This document shows, one piece after another, positions 18,085 through 28,600 of a stretch of 64,000 nucleotides of DNA. Position 1 is the stretch's first letter; each line of letters starts with the position of its first letter. The position numbers and the translations under genes were made by a program. This DNA comes from Oxalobacteraceae bacterium (GTDB lineage Bacteria > Pseudomonadota > Gammaproteobacteria > Burkholderiales > Burkholderiaceae_D). The DNA lies in NCBI GenBank assembly GCA_947454305.1, contig CANGJE010000001.1, forward strand, positions 33,497 through 97,496. The letters run 5' to 3'. Under the pieces are notes generated by a model, which saw only the letters and a list, made by a program, of their open reading frames with translations, made no database searches and was not told the origin of the DNA.

Positions 18085-18731
18085 ATGCGGAAAAGCGCAA
18101 GCAAATCTTCGAACGTCTGAAGACTGCCAATCCCAACCCCACCACAGAACTTGAATACACTTCACCATTTGAGTTATTGATCGCCGTAATATTGTCGGCA
18201 CAAGCAACCGATGTGTCAGTCAACAAAGCGACACGAAAACTTTACCTCGTTGCTAACACGCCTGAAAAAATTGCTGCCTTGGGTGTTGATGGCTTGATAC
18301 CGTATGTGCAAACGATAGGCCTATACCGCAACAAAGCAAAAAATGTGATCGATACGTGTCGCCTCCTGCTCGACCATCATCATGGCGAAGTACCGCGCGA
18401 TCGAGAATCATTACAAGCTTTACCTGGTGTAGGACGCAAGACAGCCAATGTCGTTCTCAACACAGCATTTGGTCAGCCCGCTATGGCGGTTGATACGCAT
18501 ATTTTTCGAGTCTCCAATCGAACTGGTCTGGCTCCCGGAAAAAATGTCGACATTGTTGAACATAAGTTGATGAAATTCGTGCCACCCGAGTATTTGATGG
18601 ATGCGCATCACTGGCTGATTTTGCATGGACGCTATACCTGTCTTGCACGTTCACCGCAATGCTGGAATTGCCTGATCGCTGACTTATGCGAATTCAAATC
18701 CAAAACACGCACGCCTGAAAAAGGAATCTGA
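18081..18731 (+). CDS. nth: Endonuclease III
   Basis: The 216-residue base-excision-repair glycosylase/AP lyase removes oxidised pyrimidines. The helix-hairpin-helix LPGVGRKTA includes catalytic Lys120, and Asp138 lies in MAVDTH. The 4Fe-4S loop has Cys187, 194, 197 and 203. All of these fall at the same residue numbers as in E. coli Nth. It starts 4 bases inside the RnfB-like gene. Confidence 0.97.
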   Translation: MNAEKRKQIFERLKTANPNPTTELEYTSPFELLIAVILSAQATDVSVNKATRKLYLVANTPEKIAALGVDGLIPYVQTIGLYRNKAKNVIDTCRLLLDHHHGEVPRDRESLQALPGVGRKTANVVLNTAFGQPAMAVDTHIFRVSNRTGLAPGKNVDIVEHKLMKFVPPEYLMDAHHWLILHGRYTCLARSPQCWNCLIADLCEFKSKTRTPEKGI

Positions 18732-18738
18732 CAGGTCA

Positions 18739-19311
18739 ATGGAAGCATTTCTCAACACAGCCGCAGTAGTCGCTTTAGGTGAAATGGGCGACAAGACGCA
18801 AGTACTCGCTTTACTTCTCGCAGTTCGCTATCAGCGTAGTTTGCCTATCCTCGCTGGCATCTTTATCGCCACGCTACTCACCATGAGCGTAACCGCACTG
18901 GTGGGAACCACATTTTCTAGTTTCATTCCCACGGCCGTTTTGCGCTGGTTACTGGTGGTGATGTTTTTGGGTATCGCTGTCTGGACACTCATCCCCGAAG
19001 ATGACGATGATGACGAAGAAAATCTACCGCTAAAGTCATCGGCTAGTTTGATTTTTACGGCATTCATTACTTTTTTATTCGCCGAGCTTGGTGATAAATC
19101 GCAAATCGCCACCCTTATCATGGCCGCTAAGTATGGTGATTTCACGAGCGTGATGGCGGGATCAACTATCGGGGAAATGCTAGCGATAACTCCGGCCGTC
19201 CTATTAGGTAAAACGACCGCTCAATGGATGCCCGTGGTGTGGATACGTATCGCTGCTGCGGCAGTTTTTGCGGCGATGGGCGTTTGGATACTGATCTTTG
19301 GATTGGGATAA
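18739..19311 (+). CDS. GDT1/TMEM165-family cation transporter
   Basis: The 190-residue membrane protein is made of two homologous halves, each carrying the family motif E-x-G-D-K-[TS]: EMGDKT at 15-20 and ELGDKS at 116-121. A loop rich in Asp/Glu (about 88-94) separates them. UPF0016/GDT1 proteins move Mn2+ or Ca2+; a bacterial role in Mn export is likely but not proven here. AGGTCA precedes ATG. It lies 7 bases after nth and 6 bases before the DUF1841 gene, in one operon. Confidence 0.88.
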   Translation: MEAFLNTAAVVALGEMGDKTQVLALLLAVRYQRSLPILAGIFIATLLTMSVTALVGTTFSSFIPTAVLRWLLVVMFLGIAVWTLIPEDDDDDEENLPLKSSASLIFTAFITFLFAELGDKSQIATLIMAAKYGDFTSVMAGSTIGEMLAITPAVLLGKTTAQWMPVVWIRIAAAAVFAAMGVWILIFGLG

Positions 19312-19317
19312 TCAAGC

Positions 19318-19749
19318 ATGTTTAATCCGAGTAAAGACGACGTTCGACGTTTTTTTTGTGAGACCTGGAAAAAATCCGTATCGGGCGCAGTGCTCACTCC
19401 ATTAGAAGCTATCGCATGCGATTGGATACGGCTGCATCCGGAATATGAAAACGACTTTGCGGATAGCGACCAAGCATTAGCGGCTGACTATGATGCAGCG
19501 AAAGGTAAATCGAATCCCTTTCTTCATCTCTCCATGCATCTATCGATTGCAGAACAACTATCAGTGGATCAACCGCCTGGCATAAAGGAAGCGCATAACA
19601 CTCTGGCGAAAAAGCTAGGCTCAGAACATGAAGCACATCACCACATCATGGAATGTCTGGGTGAAATGCTCTGGACTTCACAACGCAATGGCACACCACC
19701 GGATGGCTTAGCCTACATTGAATGCATCAAACGACGAGCGCAAGCATAA
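19318..19749 (+). CDS. DUF1841 family protein
   Basis: The 143-residue cytoplasmic protein is of the DUF1841 family, common in beta- and gammaproteobacteria. It is helical, opens with MFNPSKDDVRRFF, and contains NPFLHLSMHLSIAEQ and EAHHHIMECLGEMLW, whose clustered His residues could bind a metal. No function is established. It is the last gene of the operon rnfB-like - nth - GDT1 - DUF1841. Confidence 0.87.
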   Translation: MFNPSKDDVRRFFCETWKKSVSGAVLTPLEAIACDWIRLHPEYENDFADSDQALAADYDAAKGKSNPFLHLSMHLSIAEQLSVDQPPGIKEAHNTLAKKLGSEHEAHHHIMECLGEMLWTSQRNGTPPDGLAYIECIKRRAQA

Positions 19750-19777
19750 AAAAACCGCAGCAAGCTGCGGTTTTTTT
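19748..19777. terminator. Bidirectional rho-independent terminator
   Basis: CCGCAGC-AA-GCTGCGG is flanked by A7 and T7, serving the DUF1841 operon and the convergent cytochrome genes. Confidence 0.92.
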
Positions 19778-19815
19778 ATGCTTCATGTCTGTGTCATGCA
19801 CAGCTCATTTACCAA

Positions 19816-20163
19816 TTATTTACGAACTACTAGCGAACCTGGCAAGCTAGAAAGATACGCAGCAATATCCTTGATATCTGTCTTCGAGAGTGGCTTAGCC
19901 ATGCCACCCATGATGGCGTTACCACGACCATTAGCAGCACTCGCGCCACGCTGATAAGCAATCAATGCGTGCTCTATGTAATCCGAATGCTGGCCAGCCA
20001 GCTTAGGATAGCTAGGATCAATCGGGCTATTAAAGTCAGCGCCATGGCACGATGCGCAGTTATATTTTGCGACAGCTGCTTTGCCAGCTTCTGCATCAGC
20101 CGCCAATACATTCATCGATACGCAAGCCAGTATAGCCACCAGCAGTGAATTCATTTTATTCAT
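19816..20163 (-). CDS. Periplasmic monohaem cytochrome c
   Basis: The 115-residue class I cytochrome c has a signal peptide (about 1-22, ending VLAAD), a haem motif CASCH at 36-40, and a distal Met in the NAIMGGMAKPL region. It resembles cytochrome c553/c4-half electron carriers. It lies 9 bases downstream of a similar cytochrome gene; together they may pass electrons to a terminal oxidase encoded elsewhere. Confidence 0.88.
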   Translation of the reverse strand: MNKMNSLLVAILACVSMNVLAADAEAGKAAVAKYNCASCHGADFNSPIDPSYPKLAGQHSDYIEHALIAYQRGASAANGRGNAIMGGMAKPLSKTDIKDIAAYLSSLPGSLVVRK

Positions 20164-20172
20164 GGTGACTCC

Positions 20173-20493
20173 TTATTTCTGTTGCGCGTAGTACGCGGCA
20201 ACGTCAGCGATGTCCTGATCCGACAGACCTTTAGCAATACCCACCATCGATGGGTGCGAACGCTCACCCTTTTTGTAGGCATTCAGCGCTGAAACGATAT
20301 ATTTTTCCGACTGGCCGCCCAGCATGGGCACGCGGTATACCTCAGGATAGGTCGCTTTGTAACCAGGAATGCCATGGCATCCTATACACATCGCAACCTT
20401 ATTTTTGGCGGCACTCGCATCGCCCTGGGCGTCTGCAGCAGCAGATACCTGAGCTACGCTCGCCAACACGAGAAGAGCAAAGATTTTTTTCAT
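20173..20493 (-). CDS. Periplasmic monohaem cytochrome c
   Basis: The 106-residue product has a signal peptide (cleaved near AAA-DAQG) and one haem site, CIGCH at 36-40. A likely axial Met is in HPSMVGIAKGL. Sequence and length resemble the adjacent downstream cytochrome, suggesting an old tandem duplication that has since diverged. It is the first gene of the two-gene unit; the 220-base gap upstream is A+T-rich and faces moxR. Confidence 0.88.
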   Translation of the reverse strand: MKKIFALLVLASVAQVSAAADAQGDASAAKNKVAMCIGCHGIPGYKATYPEVYRVPMLGGQSEKYIVSALNAYKKGERSHPSMVGIAKGLSDQDIADVAAYYAQQK

Positions 20494-20713
20494 GATAGCT
20501 GGGTAGTTAATTCGACACCGAAAAGGCGGCCGTGAAATTCTGAAAAATACGGAATAATTTGCTACACGACCGCTTAAAAAAAAGCCATTAATGATAACCG
20601 ATTCACATTTCGACGTCTATTTTGAACAACCGATTACTAGAAAAAATTAGCCGAATTCAGACTTATCACTCGTTTATACTCACTCTTATTTTCTTTGACT
20701 AATCAGTACAGCC

Positions 20714-21568
20714 ATGAATACCCCTGCACGCTTTGAAGGTTCCGAAAATTACGTTGCGACTCACGATCTCAAGCTGGCTGTCAACGCCGCGCTGACGCTG
20801 CAAAGGCCCTTGTTGATTAAAGGCGAGCCGGGAACCGGCAAGACTATGCTGGCCGAGGAAGTCGCCGCCGCGCTAAAGATGCCACTTTTGCAATGGCATA
20901 TCAAATCGACCACCAAAGCCCAACAAGGTCTGTATGAATATGATGCGGTCTCGCGCTTGCGTGATTCCCAACTGGGTGACGAACGCGTTAAAGATATTCA
21001 CAACTATATTGTGCGTGGGGTGCTTTGGCAGGCCTTTACCGCTGAAGAGCCCGTGGTTCTGTTGATTGATGAAATCGATAAAGCAGACATCGAATTTCCC
21101 AACGACTTATTACGCGAACTCGACCGTATGGAGTTCTATGTGTATGAAACGCGCGAAATGGTGCGTGCAAAACATCGCCCTCTGGTCATCATTACATCGA
21201 ATAATGAAAAAGAATTGCCTGACGCTTTCTTGCGTCGATGCTTCTTTCACTACATAAAATTCCCTGAAAAAGAGACGATGCAGCAAATCGTCGATGTGCA
21301 TTTCCCGAATTTGAAAAAAAACCTCCTGGCGCAAGCCATGCAGACGTTTTATGACGTGCGCGATATTCCCGGCTTAAAGAAAAAACCATCAACCTCAGAA
21401 CTACTCGATTGGTTGAAGCTTTTGCTGGCAGAAGACATTCCTCCAGAAGCGCTGCGCAGTCAGGATCAAAAAGCGATTGTTCCGCCTTTGCACGGAGCGC
21501 TTTTAAAAAATGAACAAGACGTGCATTTATTTGAGCGTCTAGTTTTCATGTCACGTAACAACCGCTAA
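20714..21568 (+). CDS. MoxR-family AAA+ ATPase
   Basis: The 284-residue cytoplasmic AAA+ protein is of the MoxR group, acting as a chaperone that matures or remodels partner complexes. Walker A is GEPGTGKT (37-44), Walker B VVLLIDEID (114-122), followed by sensor 1 ITSNNEKELPDAFLRRC. It is followed 21 bases later by a VWA-domain protein, the standard MoxR partner. The cofactor or complex served is not evident from neighbours. Confidence 0.93.
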   Translation: MNTPARFEGSENYVATHDLKLAVNAALTLQRPLLIKGEPGTGKTMLAEEVAAALKMPLLQWHIKSTTKAQQGLYEYDAVSRLRDSQLGDERVKDIHNYIVRGVLWQAFTAEEPVVLLIDEIDKADIEFPNDLLRELDRMEFYVYETREMVRAKHRPLVIITSNNEKELPDAFLRRCFFHYIKFPEKETMQQIVDVHFPNLKKNLLAQAMQTFYDVRDIPGLKKKPSTSELLDWLKLLLAEDIPPEALRSQDQKAIVPPLHGALLKNEQDVHLFERLVFMSRNNR

Positions 21569-21589
21569 ACACTACCCGTTGATACGACC

Positions 21590-22759
21590 ATGCTGATCGA
21601 CTTTTTTTTCACGCTCAAAAGCGCGAAGATTCCTGTCTCGATCAAGGAATTTCTGGTGCTACTGGAAGCCTTAGATCGTCAAGTGATTTCACCATCACTG
21701 GATGACTTCTACTACCTCTCGCGCACCACCATGGTTAAAGATGAAGCTCATTTCGATAAATTCGACCAAGCGTTTGGCAGTTATTTTCATGGCGTTGAAA
21801 CTCTGTTTGAAAAAAATCCAGAGATTCCACTCGACTGGCTGATGAAACGTCTGCAACGCGAATTAACGCCCGAACAAAAAGCGCAATTAGAAAAATTCGG
21901 CTATGACAAGTTGATGGACCGATTGAAAGAATTGTTGGAAGAGCAAAAAGCGCGTCACGAAGGCGGAAATAAATGGATAGGTACGGGCGGCACCTCACCC
22001 TTTGGTAATGGCGGACAAAATCCCGAAGGCATACGCATAGGTGGCGAAGGCGGCAACCGCAGCGCCGTCAAAGTATGGGAGGCACGCACCTATCGTGATT
22101 ACGACAGTGAGCGTGAATTAGGTACGCGTAATATCAAAGTCGCTCTGCGCCGACTACGCAAATTTGCGCGTGAAGGCGCACAAGACGAATTAGCTTTAGA
22201 CGATACTATCCGCGCCACCGCCAATAATGCGGGCTGGTTAGATCTGGTGATGCAACCCGAGCGTAAAAACAAGGTCAAAGTGCTCATGCTGATGGATGTA
22301 GGCGGCAGCATGGATGATCACATTGCGCGCGTTGAAGAATTATTTTCAGCGGCAAAGACAGAATTCAAGAATATGGAATTCTTCTATTTTCATAACTGCT
22401 TATATGAAACGCTATGGAAAAACAATCGGCGCCGTCATGCTGAACGCTTTGCGAGCTGGGACGTACTACGCAAATACCCACCTGATACCAAACTGATTTT
22501 TGTCGGCGATGCCACTATGAGCCCGTATGAAATCGTGCAAGCGGGCGGCTCAGTCGAGTATCACAATGAAGAAGCTGGGGCCGTTTGGCTGCAGCGCTTC
22601 GCGCATCAGTTTCCAAAATTTGTCTGGCTCAATCCAGAACCTGAAGGACTATGGCAATATCGTCAATCCGTCACCATCATCAAACAAATTATGGGACAGC
22701 GCATGTACCCCATCACCATGGAAGGCTTGGAGCGAGCTATGCAAATGCTTTCCAAATGA
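21590..22759 (+). CDS. VWA-domain protein, CoxE-like partner of MoxR
   Basis: The 389-residue cytoplasmic protein has a helical N-terminal region, a Gly-rich linker (about 125-157), and a C-terminal von Willebrand A domain with the metal-ion site DVGGSMDDH (Asp236 to Ser240). The canonical DxSxS is changed to DxGxS. It pairs with the upstream MoxR ATPase, and such couples act in metal-centre insertion or complex assembly. The start ATG 21590 has only a weak ribosome site. Confidence 0.88.
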   Translation: MLIDFFFTLKSAKIPVSIKEFLVLLEALDRQVISPSLDDFYYLSRTTMVKDEAHFDKFDQAFGSYFHGVETLFEKNPEIPLDWLMKRLQRELTPEQKAQLEKFGYDKLMDRLKELLEEQKARHEGGNKWIGTGGTSPFGNGGQNPEGIRIGGEGGNRSAVKVWEARTYRDYDSERELGTRNIKVALRRLRKFAREGAQDELALDDTIRATANNAGWLDLVMQPERKNKVKVLMLMDVGGSMDDHIARVEELFSAAKTEFKNMEFFYFHNCLYETLWKNNRRRHAERFASWDVLRKYPPDTKLIFVGDATMSPYEIVQAGGSVEYHNEEAGAVWLQRFAHQFPKFVWLNPEPEGLWQYRQSVTIIKQIMGQRMYPITMEGLERAMQMLSK

Positions 22760-22920
22760 TGCCAGTTCATACATGCTGTCTTACACCTAGCCGCTGGCTA
22801 ACACAAAAATTTTTAGCTTAATTCAAACCGAACGACGAATAAACCCGAAAAATTCATTAGAATGCCGGGGATTTTTTACGTTTGGCACACCAGTCAATCA
22901 CACTCACTCTTAGTCTACGC

Positions 22921-24912
22921 ATGGCAAGCAAAAAACCTGAATACAGCGAATCATCTATCCGCGTCCTGAAAGGACTCGAACCCGTCAAACAGCGGCCCGG
23001 TATGTATACCCGGACTGAGAATCCGCTGCATATCATCCAAGAGGTGATCGACAATGCCTCTGATGAAGCCTTAGGCGGCTTCGGAAAAAATATCATCGTC
23101 ACATTACACAAAGACGGTAGCGTCAGTGTTGAAGATGATGGTCGTGGTATTCCGGTTGGCATGCACCCCGAAGAAAAAGTGCCCACAGTCGAGATCGTAT
23201 TTACCCGTCTGCATGCTGGCGGCAAATTCGACAAAGGCTCGGGAGGTGCTTACGCTTTCTCTGGCGGCTTACACGGTGTCGGTGTGTCAGTCACGAACGC
23301 ACTGTCAGTTAAATTAGAGATTACTGTCTGGCGCAAAGACGATAAAGGACAAGGTGTACACACCATCGCCTTTTCTGGTGGCGACGTCACCTCAAAACTA
23401 AAATCACGTGCTGCCGGCAAAGACGATAAAAAATCGGGTACACGCGTTACCGTGTGGCCTGATCCAAAGTATTTTGATTCCTCCGTTATTCCTATCGGCG
23501 ACTTGCAACGATTATTACGTTCAAAGGCAGTGCTGCTACCTGGAGTGAAAGTCACCTTCATCCAAGAAAAATCCGGCGATCAGCAAGTTTGGTTATACGA
23601 ACAAGGTCTGCGTGGTTATTTAACTGAAGCCTTGGCGCAAGGGGGTAGCAGCGACACCTTAATCCCACTCTTTGAAGCCGAACAATATGCGCTCGCTGAC
23701 GCAGAAGGCTTTGCCGAGGGTGAAGGTGCGGGCTGGGTAGTGGCTTGGACCGAAGACGGTGGCATCGTGCGCGAATCGTATGTGAATTTAATTCCTACAC
23801 CGGCCGGTGGAACACATGAAGCCGGTTTGCGTGAAGGCTTATTTTCAGCCGTAAAAAATTTCGTAGAGATGCATTCTTTGCTACCGAAAGGCGTCAAGCT
23901 TTTACCTGAAGACGTATTTGCACGCGCTTCCTTTGTGCTATCAGCCAAAGTACTCGACCCACAGTTTCAAGGGCAAATCAAAGAGCGACTTAATTCACGT
24001 GATGCAGTACGTTTAGTTGGTGGATATTCACGCACCGCGCTCGATCTCTGGTTAAATCAACATGTTGATTACGGCAAAAAGTTGGCAGAACTCGTTATTC
24101 GCCAAGCGCAAAGCCGGCTGCGATCAGCACAAAAAGTCGAAAAGAAAAAATCGTCGGGTGTTGCCGTCCTACCTGGCAAGCTGACCGATTGCGAATCAAC
24201 CGATCTGACACGCAATGAAATTTTCTTAGTCGAGGGTGATTCCGCTGGCGGCTCTGCCAAGATGGGACGCGATAAAGAATTCCAAGCCATTCTTCCATTG
24301 CGCGGCAAAGTATTAAATGCGTGGGAGACCGAACGCGATCGATTATTTGCCAATAATGAGATCCACGATATCGCGGTAGCGATTGGCGTCGACCCACATG
24401 GCAAATCGGATAATCCCGATTTATCCGGTTTGCGCTATGGCCGTATTTGTATTTTGTCTGATGCGGACGTTGATGGCTCACATATTCAAGTACTCTTGCT
24501 AACGCTGTTCTTCAAGCATTTTCCCAAGTTGATCGATCACGGACATATTCATATTGCCCGTCCACCGCTGTATCGCGTTGATGCCCCTGCACGCGGCAAA
24601 AAACCTGCGCAAAAAATTTATGCCTTAGATGAAGGCGAACTAACGGCTGTAGAAGATAAATTGCGTAAAGACGGCGTAAAAGATGGCGCATGGAATATCG
24701 CACGCTTCAAAGGCTTGGGTGAAATGAGTGCAGAACAATTGTGGGAAACCACGATGAATCCTGATACACGTCGCCTGCTCCCAGTCAGCATCGGAGAGCT
24801 GGGTCAAAAAGCCTCGGAAGATCGCTTCACTATGCTAATGGGCAAAGGCGAAGCCGCTGCTCGCCGTTCTTGGTTAGAAGAGCACGGCAATGAAGTTGAC
24901 GCTGATATCTAA
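22921..24912 (+). CDS. parE: DNA topoisomerase IV subunit B
   Basis: ParE (663 residues) is the ATPase subunit that powers decatenation of daughter chromosomes. The GHKL ATP site is visible in EDDGRGIPVG and GGLHGVGVSV, and the TOPRIM metal site in EGDSAGGSA and SDADVDGSH. ATG 22921 begins MASKKPEYSESSIRVLKG, the usual ParE opening. The frame extends 13 codons further upstream without family similarity. parC follows after 64 bases. Confidence 0.96.
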   Translation: MASKKPEYSESSIRVLKGLEPVKQRPGMYTRTENPLHIIQEVIDNASDEALGGFGKNIIVTLHKDGSVSVEDDGRGIPVGMHPEEKVPTVEIVFTRLHAGGKFDKGSGGAYAFSGGLHGVGVSVTNALSVKLEITVWRKDDKGQGVHTIAFSGGDVTSKLKSRAAGKDDKKSGTRVTVWPDPKYFDSSVIPIGDLQRLLRSKAVLLPGVKVTFIQEKSGDQQVWLYEQGLRGYLTEALAQGGSSDTLIPLFEAEQYALADAEGFAEGEGAGWVVAWTEDGGIVRESYVNLIPTPAGGTHEAGLREGLFSAVKNFVEMHSLLPKGVKLLPEDVFARASFVLSAKVLDPQFQGQIKERLNSRDAVRLVGGYSRTALDLWLNQHVDYGKKLAELVIRQAQSRLRSAQKVEKKKSSGVAVLPGKLTDCESTDLTRNEIFLVEGDSAGGSAKMGRDKEFQAILPLRGKVLNAWETERDRLFANNEIHDIAVAIGVDPHGKSDNPDLSGLRYGRICILSDADVDGSHIQVLLLTLFFKHFPKLIDHGHIHIARPPLYRVDAPARGKKPAQKIYALDEGELTAVEDKLRKDGVKDGAWNIARFKGLGEMSAEQLWETTMNPDTRRLLPVSIGELGQKASEDRFTMLMGKGEAAARRSWLEEHGNEVDADI

Positions 24913-24976
24913 GCCAACTAGACACAAACCACATCATCAAGAAAACATTACTCGTCTCGGATAGTTAAAAAATACT

Positions 24977-27292
24977 ATGGCTGACCAAACCAATCTCTTT
25001 GAAGCCGCTGCTGATAACGGTGGAGAATCTCTAGCACTTGCCACCTTTGCTGAGCGCGCTTATCTCGATTATGCGATCTCGGTGGTTAAAGGTCGTGCGC
25101 TACCTGATGTGTGCGATGGCCAAAAGCCGGTGCAACGACGAATTTTGTATGCCATGAATCAGCTGCGCTTAGACCCAACAGCTAAGCCGCGCAAATCAGC
25201 CGCCGTCGTCGGTGATGTACTTGGTAAGCTGCACCCTCACGGAGACCAATCGGTGTATGACGCCATGGTTCGTATGGCGCAAGATTTTTCACTACGTTAT
25301 CCACTTGTCGATGGTCACGGTAATTTTGGTTCGCGCGATGGTGACGGTGCAGCAGCGATGCGCTACACCGAAGCACGACTAACACCCATCTCGCAATTGC
25401 TACTTGATGAAATCGATATGGGTACGGTGGATTTTTCACCTAACTACGATGGATCGAGCGAAGAACCTAAGCTACTACCAGCGCGACTCCCGTTTGCTTT
25501 ACTCAATGGTGCTTCGGGTATCGCAGTGGGTATGGCGACTGAAATCCCTTCGCATAATCTGAATGAAGTCGCAGCAGCAGCGATGGCTGTCATCAAACAG
25601 CCAAAAATTTCGCACGACGAATTAATGGCGCTGATACCCGGGCCGGATTTTCCTGGCGGTGGGCAAATCATTACGTCGAAATCGACTATCTCGGAAATTT
25701 ATCAATCAGGACGTGGCAGTATCAAAGTCAGAGCTCGTTGGAAAATTGAAGATCTCGCTCGTGGTCAATGGCAATTAGTCGTGACTGAACTACCACCGGG
25801 GACGTCGTCACAAAAAATTCTGGAAGAGATAGAAGAGCTCACCAATCCTAAAGTTAAGCTCGGCAAAAAAAGTTTAACGCCTGATCAGCTGGGAAATAAA
25901 CAAACGATTCTTTCTGTATTAGATACCGTGCGCGATGAATCAGGACGCGAAGCGGCTGTACGTTTAGTGTTTGAACCCAAATCAAAGAACCAAGATCAGG
26001 AAGAATTTAGTAACCTTTTATTAGCTCATACCTCATTAGAAAATAGTGTGGGCGTGAATTTGGTGATGATAGGCGCAGATGGCCGTCCGCGACAAAAAGG
26101 GATAGGCGAAATTCTGCGTGAATGGGTGGGCTTCCGTTTTGACACAGTCACGCGCCGAACTCAGCATCGCTTAGGTAAGGTTGACGATCGTATTCATATT
26201 CTCGAGGGCAGAGAAGCAGTTCTCCTGAATATCGACAAGGTCATCAAAATCATTCGTGAATCCGATGAGCCTAAACCTGCGCTGATGAAAGCGTTTAAAT
26301 TATCTGAGCGCCAGGCAGAAGATATTCTCGAGATCCGCTTGCGCCAGCTAGCGCGACTGGAAGCGATCAAAGTTCAACAAGAACTCTCTGAGCTACGTAA
26401 AGAAAAGAAAAATCTGCAAGAGCTACTCGACAACCCATCGTCGATGAAAAAACTTTTGATTAAAGAGATAGAGACGGATGCAAAAACCTACGGTGACAAA
26501 CGCCGCACCTTAATCAAGGTGGCTGAAAAAGCGGTCGCTGAAGTCAAAATTATTGATGAACCAGTGACGGTCATTATTTCTCAAAAAGGTTGGGTGCGCG
26601 CACGCCAAGCTCACGGACATGACGCTGCACAATTTAGCTTCAAGGCCGGTGATGCGTTGTATGCGACATTTGAATGCCGCACTACCGACAATGTATTGGC
26701 TTTTGGTTCGAACGGACGCATGTACACCATCGCAGTAGCTCAATTACCGGGTGCGCGCGGTGATGGCGTACCACTCACAACGCTGGCTGAAGTCGAAACC
26801 GGAACACGATTAGTTCATTATTTTGTGGGCTTAACGGATACCACGTTGTTATTGGCGTCGACCGGCGGCTTTGGATTTGCCGCCAAAGTCGGTGACATGA
26901 TCAGCCGCCAAAAAGCCGGCAAAGCATTTATGGCGATGGATGAAGGTGATGAACCTGTTCGACCCAGTGTGATCGTCAAGGGTGCTAGCGCGTTAGCTTG
27001 TCTTTCTGAGCAAGGTCGGATGCTGGTGTTTGGCTTAGATGAAATTAAAACGCAATCCGGTGGTGGTCGCGGCGTGACCTTGATGGATCTCGACCCTAAA
27101 GAAAAATTAATCGCTGCACAGCCTATCAGTCAAAAAGGCGTGCGCATTTTAGGCACGGCACAGCGCAGCGGCAAACCGCAAGAAGTGATCTTGACTGGAA
27201 AAGATCTGGCCCATCATTTTGGTAAACGTGCACGTAAAGGCAAATTACTCGCTTCGCGTCTGCGCGCTACCCGTTTGGAAGCGAATTCGTAG
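24977..27292 (+). CDS. parC: DNA topoisomerase IV subunit A
   Basis: ParC (771 residues) is the DNA-breaking subunit of topoisomerase IV. The catalytic tyrosine is Tyr130 in AMRYTEARL, preceded by the quinolone-region sequence [19 protein letters not shown]. The C-terminal beta-propeller region (about 510-771) includes repeated blade motifs such as [10 protein letters not shown]. It follows parE in the same orientation. Confidence 0.96.
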   Translation: MADQTNLFEAAADNGGESLALATFAERAYLDYAISVVKGRALPDVCDGQKPVQRRILYAMNQLRLDPTAKPRKSAAVVGDVLGKLHPHGDQSVYDAMVRMAQDFSLRYPLVDGHGNFGSRDGDGAAAMRYTEARLTPISQLLLDEIDMGTVDFSPNYDGSSEEPKLLPARLPFALLNGASGIAVGMATEIPSHNLNEVAAAAMAVIKQPKISHDELMALIPGPDFPGGGQIITSKSTISEIYQSGRGSIKVRARWKIEDLARGQWQLVVTELPPGTSSQKILEEIEELTNPKVKLGKKSLTPDQLGNKQTILSVLDTVRDESGREAAVRLVFEPKSKNQDQEEFSNLLLAHTSLENSVGVNLVMIGADGRPRQKGIGEILREWVGFRFDTVTRRTQHRLGKVDDRIHILEGREAVLLNIDKVIKIIRESDEPKPALMKAFKLSERQAEDILEIRLRQLARLEAIKVQQELSELRKEKKNLQELLDNPSSMKKLLIKEIETDAKTYGDKRRTLIKVAEKAVAEVKIIDEPVTVIISQKGWVRARQAHGHDAAQFSFKAGDALYATFECRTTDNVLAFGSNGRMYTIAVAQLPGARGDGVPLTTLAEVETGTRLVHYFVGLTDTTLLLASTGGFGFAAKVGDMISRQKAGKAFMAMDEGDEPVRPSVIVKGASALACLSEQGRMLVFGLDEIKTQSGGGRGVTLMDLDPKEKLIAAQPISQKGVRILGTAQRSGKPQEVILTGKDLAHHFGKRARKGKLLASRLRATRLEANS

Positions 27293-27315
27293 TCGAAAAA
27301 TCATCATGACAAAAA

Positions 27316-27350
27316 ATCAAATCGCCGATTTGATAGCTTAAATTAGCTTT
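27316..27350 (+). terminator. Probable terminator after parC
   Basis: ATCAAATC-GCC-GATTTGAT is an 8-bp stem, followed by a second small AGCT-based hairpin and TTTTATT. It is plausible but the T run is interrupted. Confidence 0.5.
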
Positions 27351-27414
27351 TATTGAATTGAAGTAAGAGAAGGTCATCTTTAGAATGGGCATTATTGCCC
27401 TACGCTAAGATGTC

Positions 27415-28587
27415 ATGACCTTACACTTCTTCAAACGTTTCGCCTTCCTTGCGCGAATCACGGGGCTAAGCCTTCTGTATATCTTTGTCAGCACTGAGAT
27501 AGCTTGTGCAGAAGCGTTGGATTCGACTATCAACGAACAAGTCATCATGCTCTCGGTGACTGAACATGGTGACGAATTTCAATTCGAGACCACCATCTTC
27601 AAACCACCGGGGAATGGTCCCTTCCCTCTTTTGCTCATGAATCATGGCAAAGAGATTGGCGATCCCCATAAACAAAAACGCGATCGCTTTCTGGCTATCA
27701 GTCGTGAATTTGTCAAACGTGGCTATGCGGTTGCCATACCCATGCGCCGCGGATTCGCCCGATCAACCGGCACCTATACCGATCATGGTTGCAATATGGC
27801 TGACAACGGTCATCTGCAAGCTGATGATATTGAAGCGGCACTCGTCGCATTAATTAAGCAAAACTGGGTTGATAGTGAACGCATTATTATTGGCGGCCAA
27901 TCGTATGGTGGACTCGCTGCCATGGCCTTTGGGGTACGCCAATTTCCAGGTGTGCGCGCCTTACTTAATTTTGCGGGTGGGCTTCGCGTAGATGGTCGCG
28001 GCTGCGACTGGAAAAATTCATTGGTGAAGGCCTTCGCGAGTTACGCAACCAAAACCTCTCTACCCAGCCTATGGTTTTATGGCGAGAACGACAGCTATTT
28101 TGATCACGCATTAGCTACGCAATTACTGAATGCTTACCAATCCGCGGGGGCTACTCCCCAGTTATCGGCCTTTGGGAAATTTAAAAATGATGCGCATGGT
28201 ATGGCCGGTAGCCGCGATGGAGTCTCTATCTGGTTACCAGAAACTGAACGCTTCTTGCAACGGCTAGGCATGCCCACCTCACCCGTTGTTGAAGTCGCTG
28301 AAATGGCCAGACCCGCAGCGACTAATTTTTCACCGTTAGAAAATATCGCTGCCGTACCCTACTTATCAAACGCCGGACGCACAGGCTATCGTGACTACTT
28401 GAATAAATCATCTCCGCGCGCCTTCGCACTATCTGCTTCTGGAAACTGGAGCTGGGCCTCCGAAGGTGACGATCCTTCTGATCGCGCTTTGGCCAGCTGT
28501 CAGAAAAAAAGCTCCGCTCCATGCAAACTATTTTCCGTTGATAACGATATCGTATGGGTTGATTCAACCACACCCATAACTAACTAA
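27415..28587 (+). CDS. Secreted alpha/beta hydrolase (dienelactone-hydrolase-like)
   Basis: The 390-residue protein has an N-terminal signal peptide (about 1-33, ending EIACAEA) and an alpha/beta-hydrolase domain at 40-285. The nucleophile elbow is GGQSYGG, the oxyanion region LLMNHGKEIG, and the catalytic His NDAHGMAG. The C-terminal 100 residues contain a CAP-like Cys/Trp-rich repeat (YRDYLN...ALSASGNWSW), typical of periplasmic hydrolases with an extra domain. The substrate is unknown. It converges on tadC with 13 bases between. Confidence 0.82.
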   Translation: MTLHFFKRFAFLARITGLSLLYIFVSTEIACAEALDSTINEQVIMLSVTEHGDEFQFETTIFKPPGNGPFPLLLMNHGKEIGDPHKQKRDRFLAISREFVKRGYAVAIPMRRGFARSTGTYTDHGCNMADNGHLQADDIEAALVALIKQNWVDSERIIIGGQSYGGLAAMAFGVRQFPGVRALLNFAGGLRVDGRGCDWKNSLVKAFASYATKTSLPSLWFYGENDSYFDHALATQLLNAYQSAGATPQLSAFGKFKNDAHGMAGSRDGVSIWLPETERFLQRLGMPTSPVVEVAEMARPAATNFSPLENIAAVPYLSNAGRTGYRDYLNKSSPRAFALSASGNWSWASEGDDPSDRALASCQKKSSAPCKLFSVDNDIVWVDSTTPITN

Positions 28588-28600
28588 AACAATGTACCGA

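Noticed and set aside
27415..28600. Secreted hydrolase as part of the Tad locus
   Set aside because: It is on the opposite strand, converges on tadC, and has no pilus-related features.
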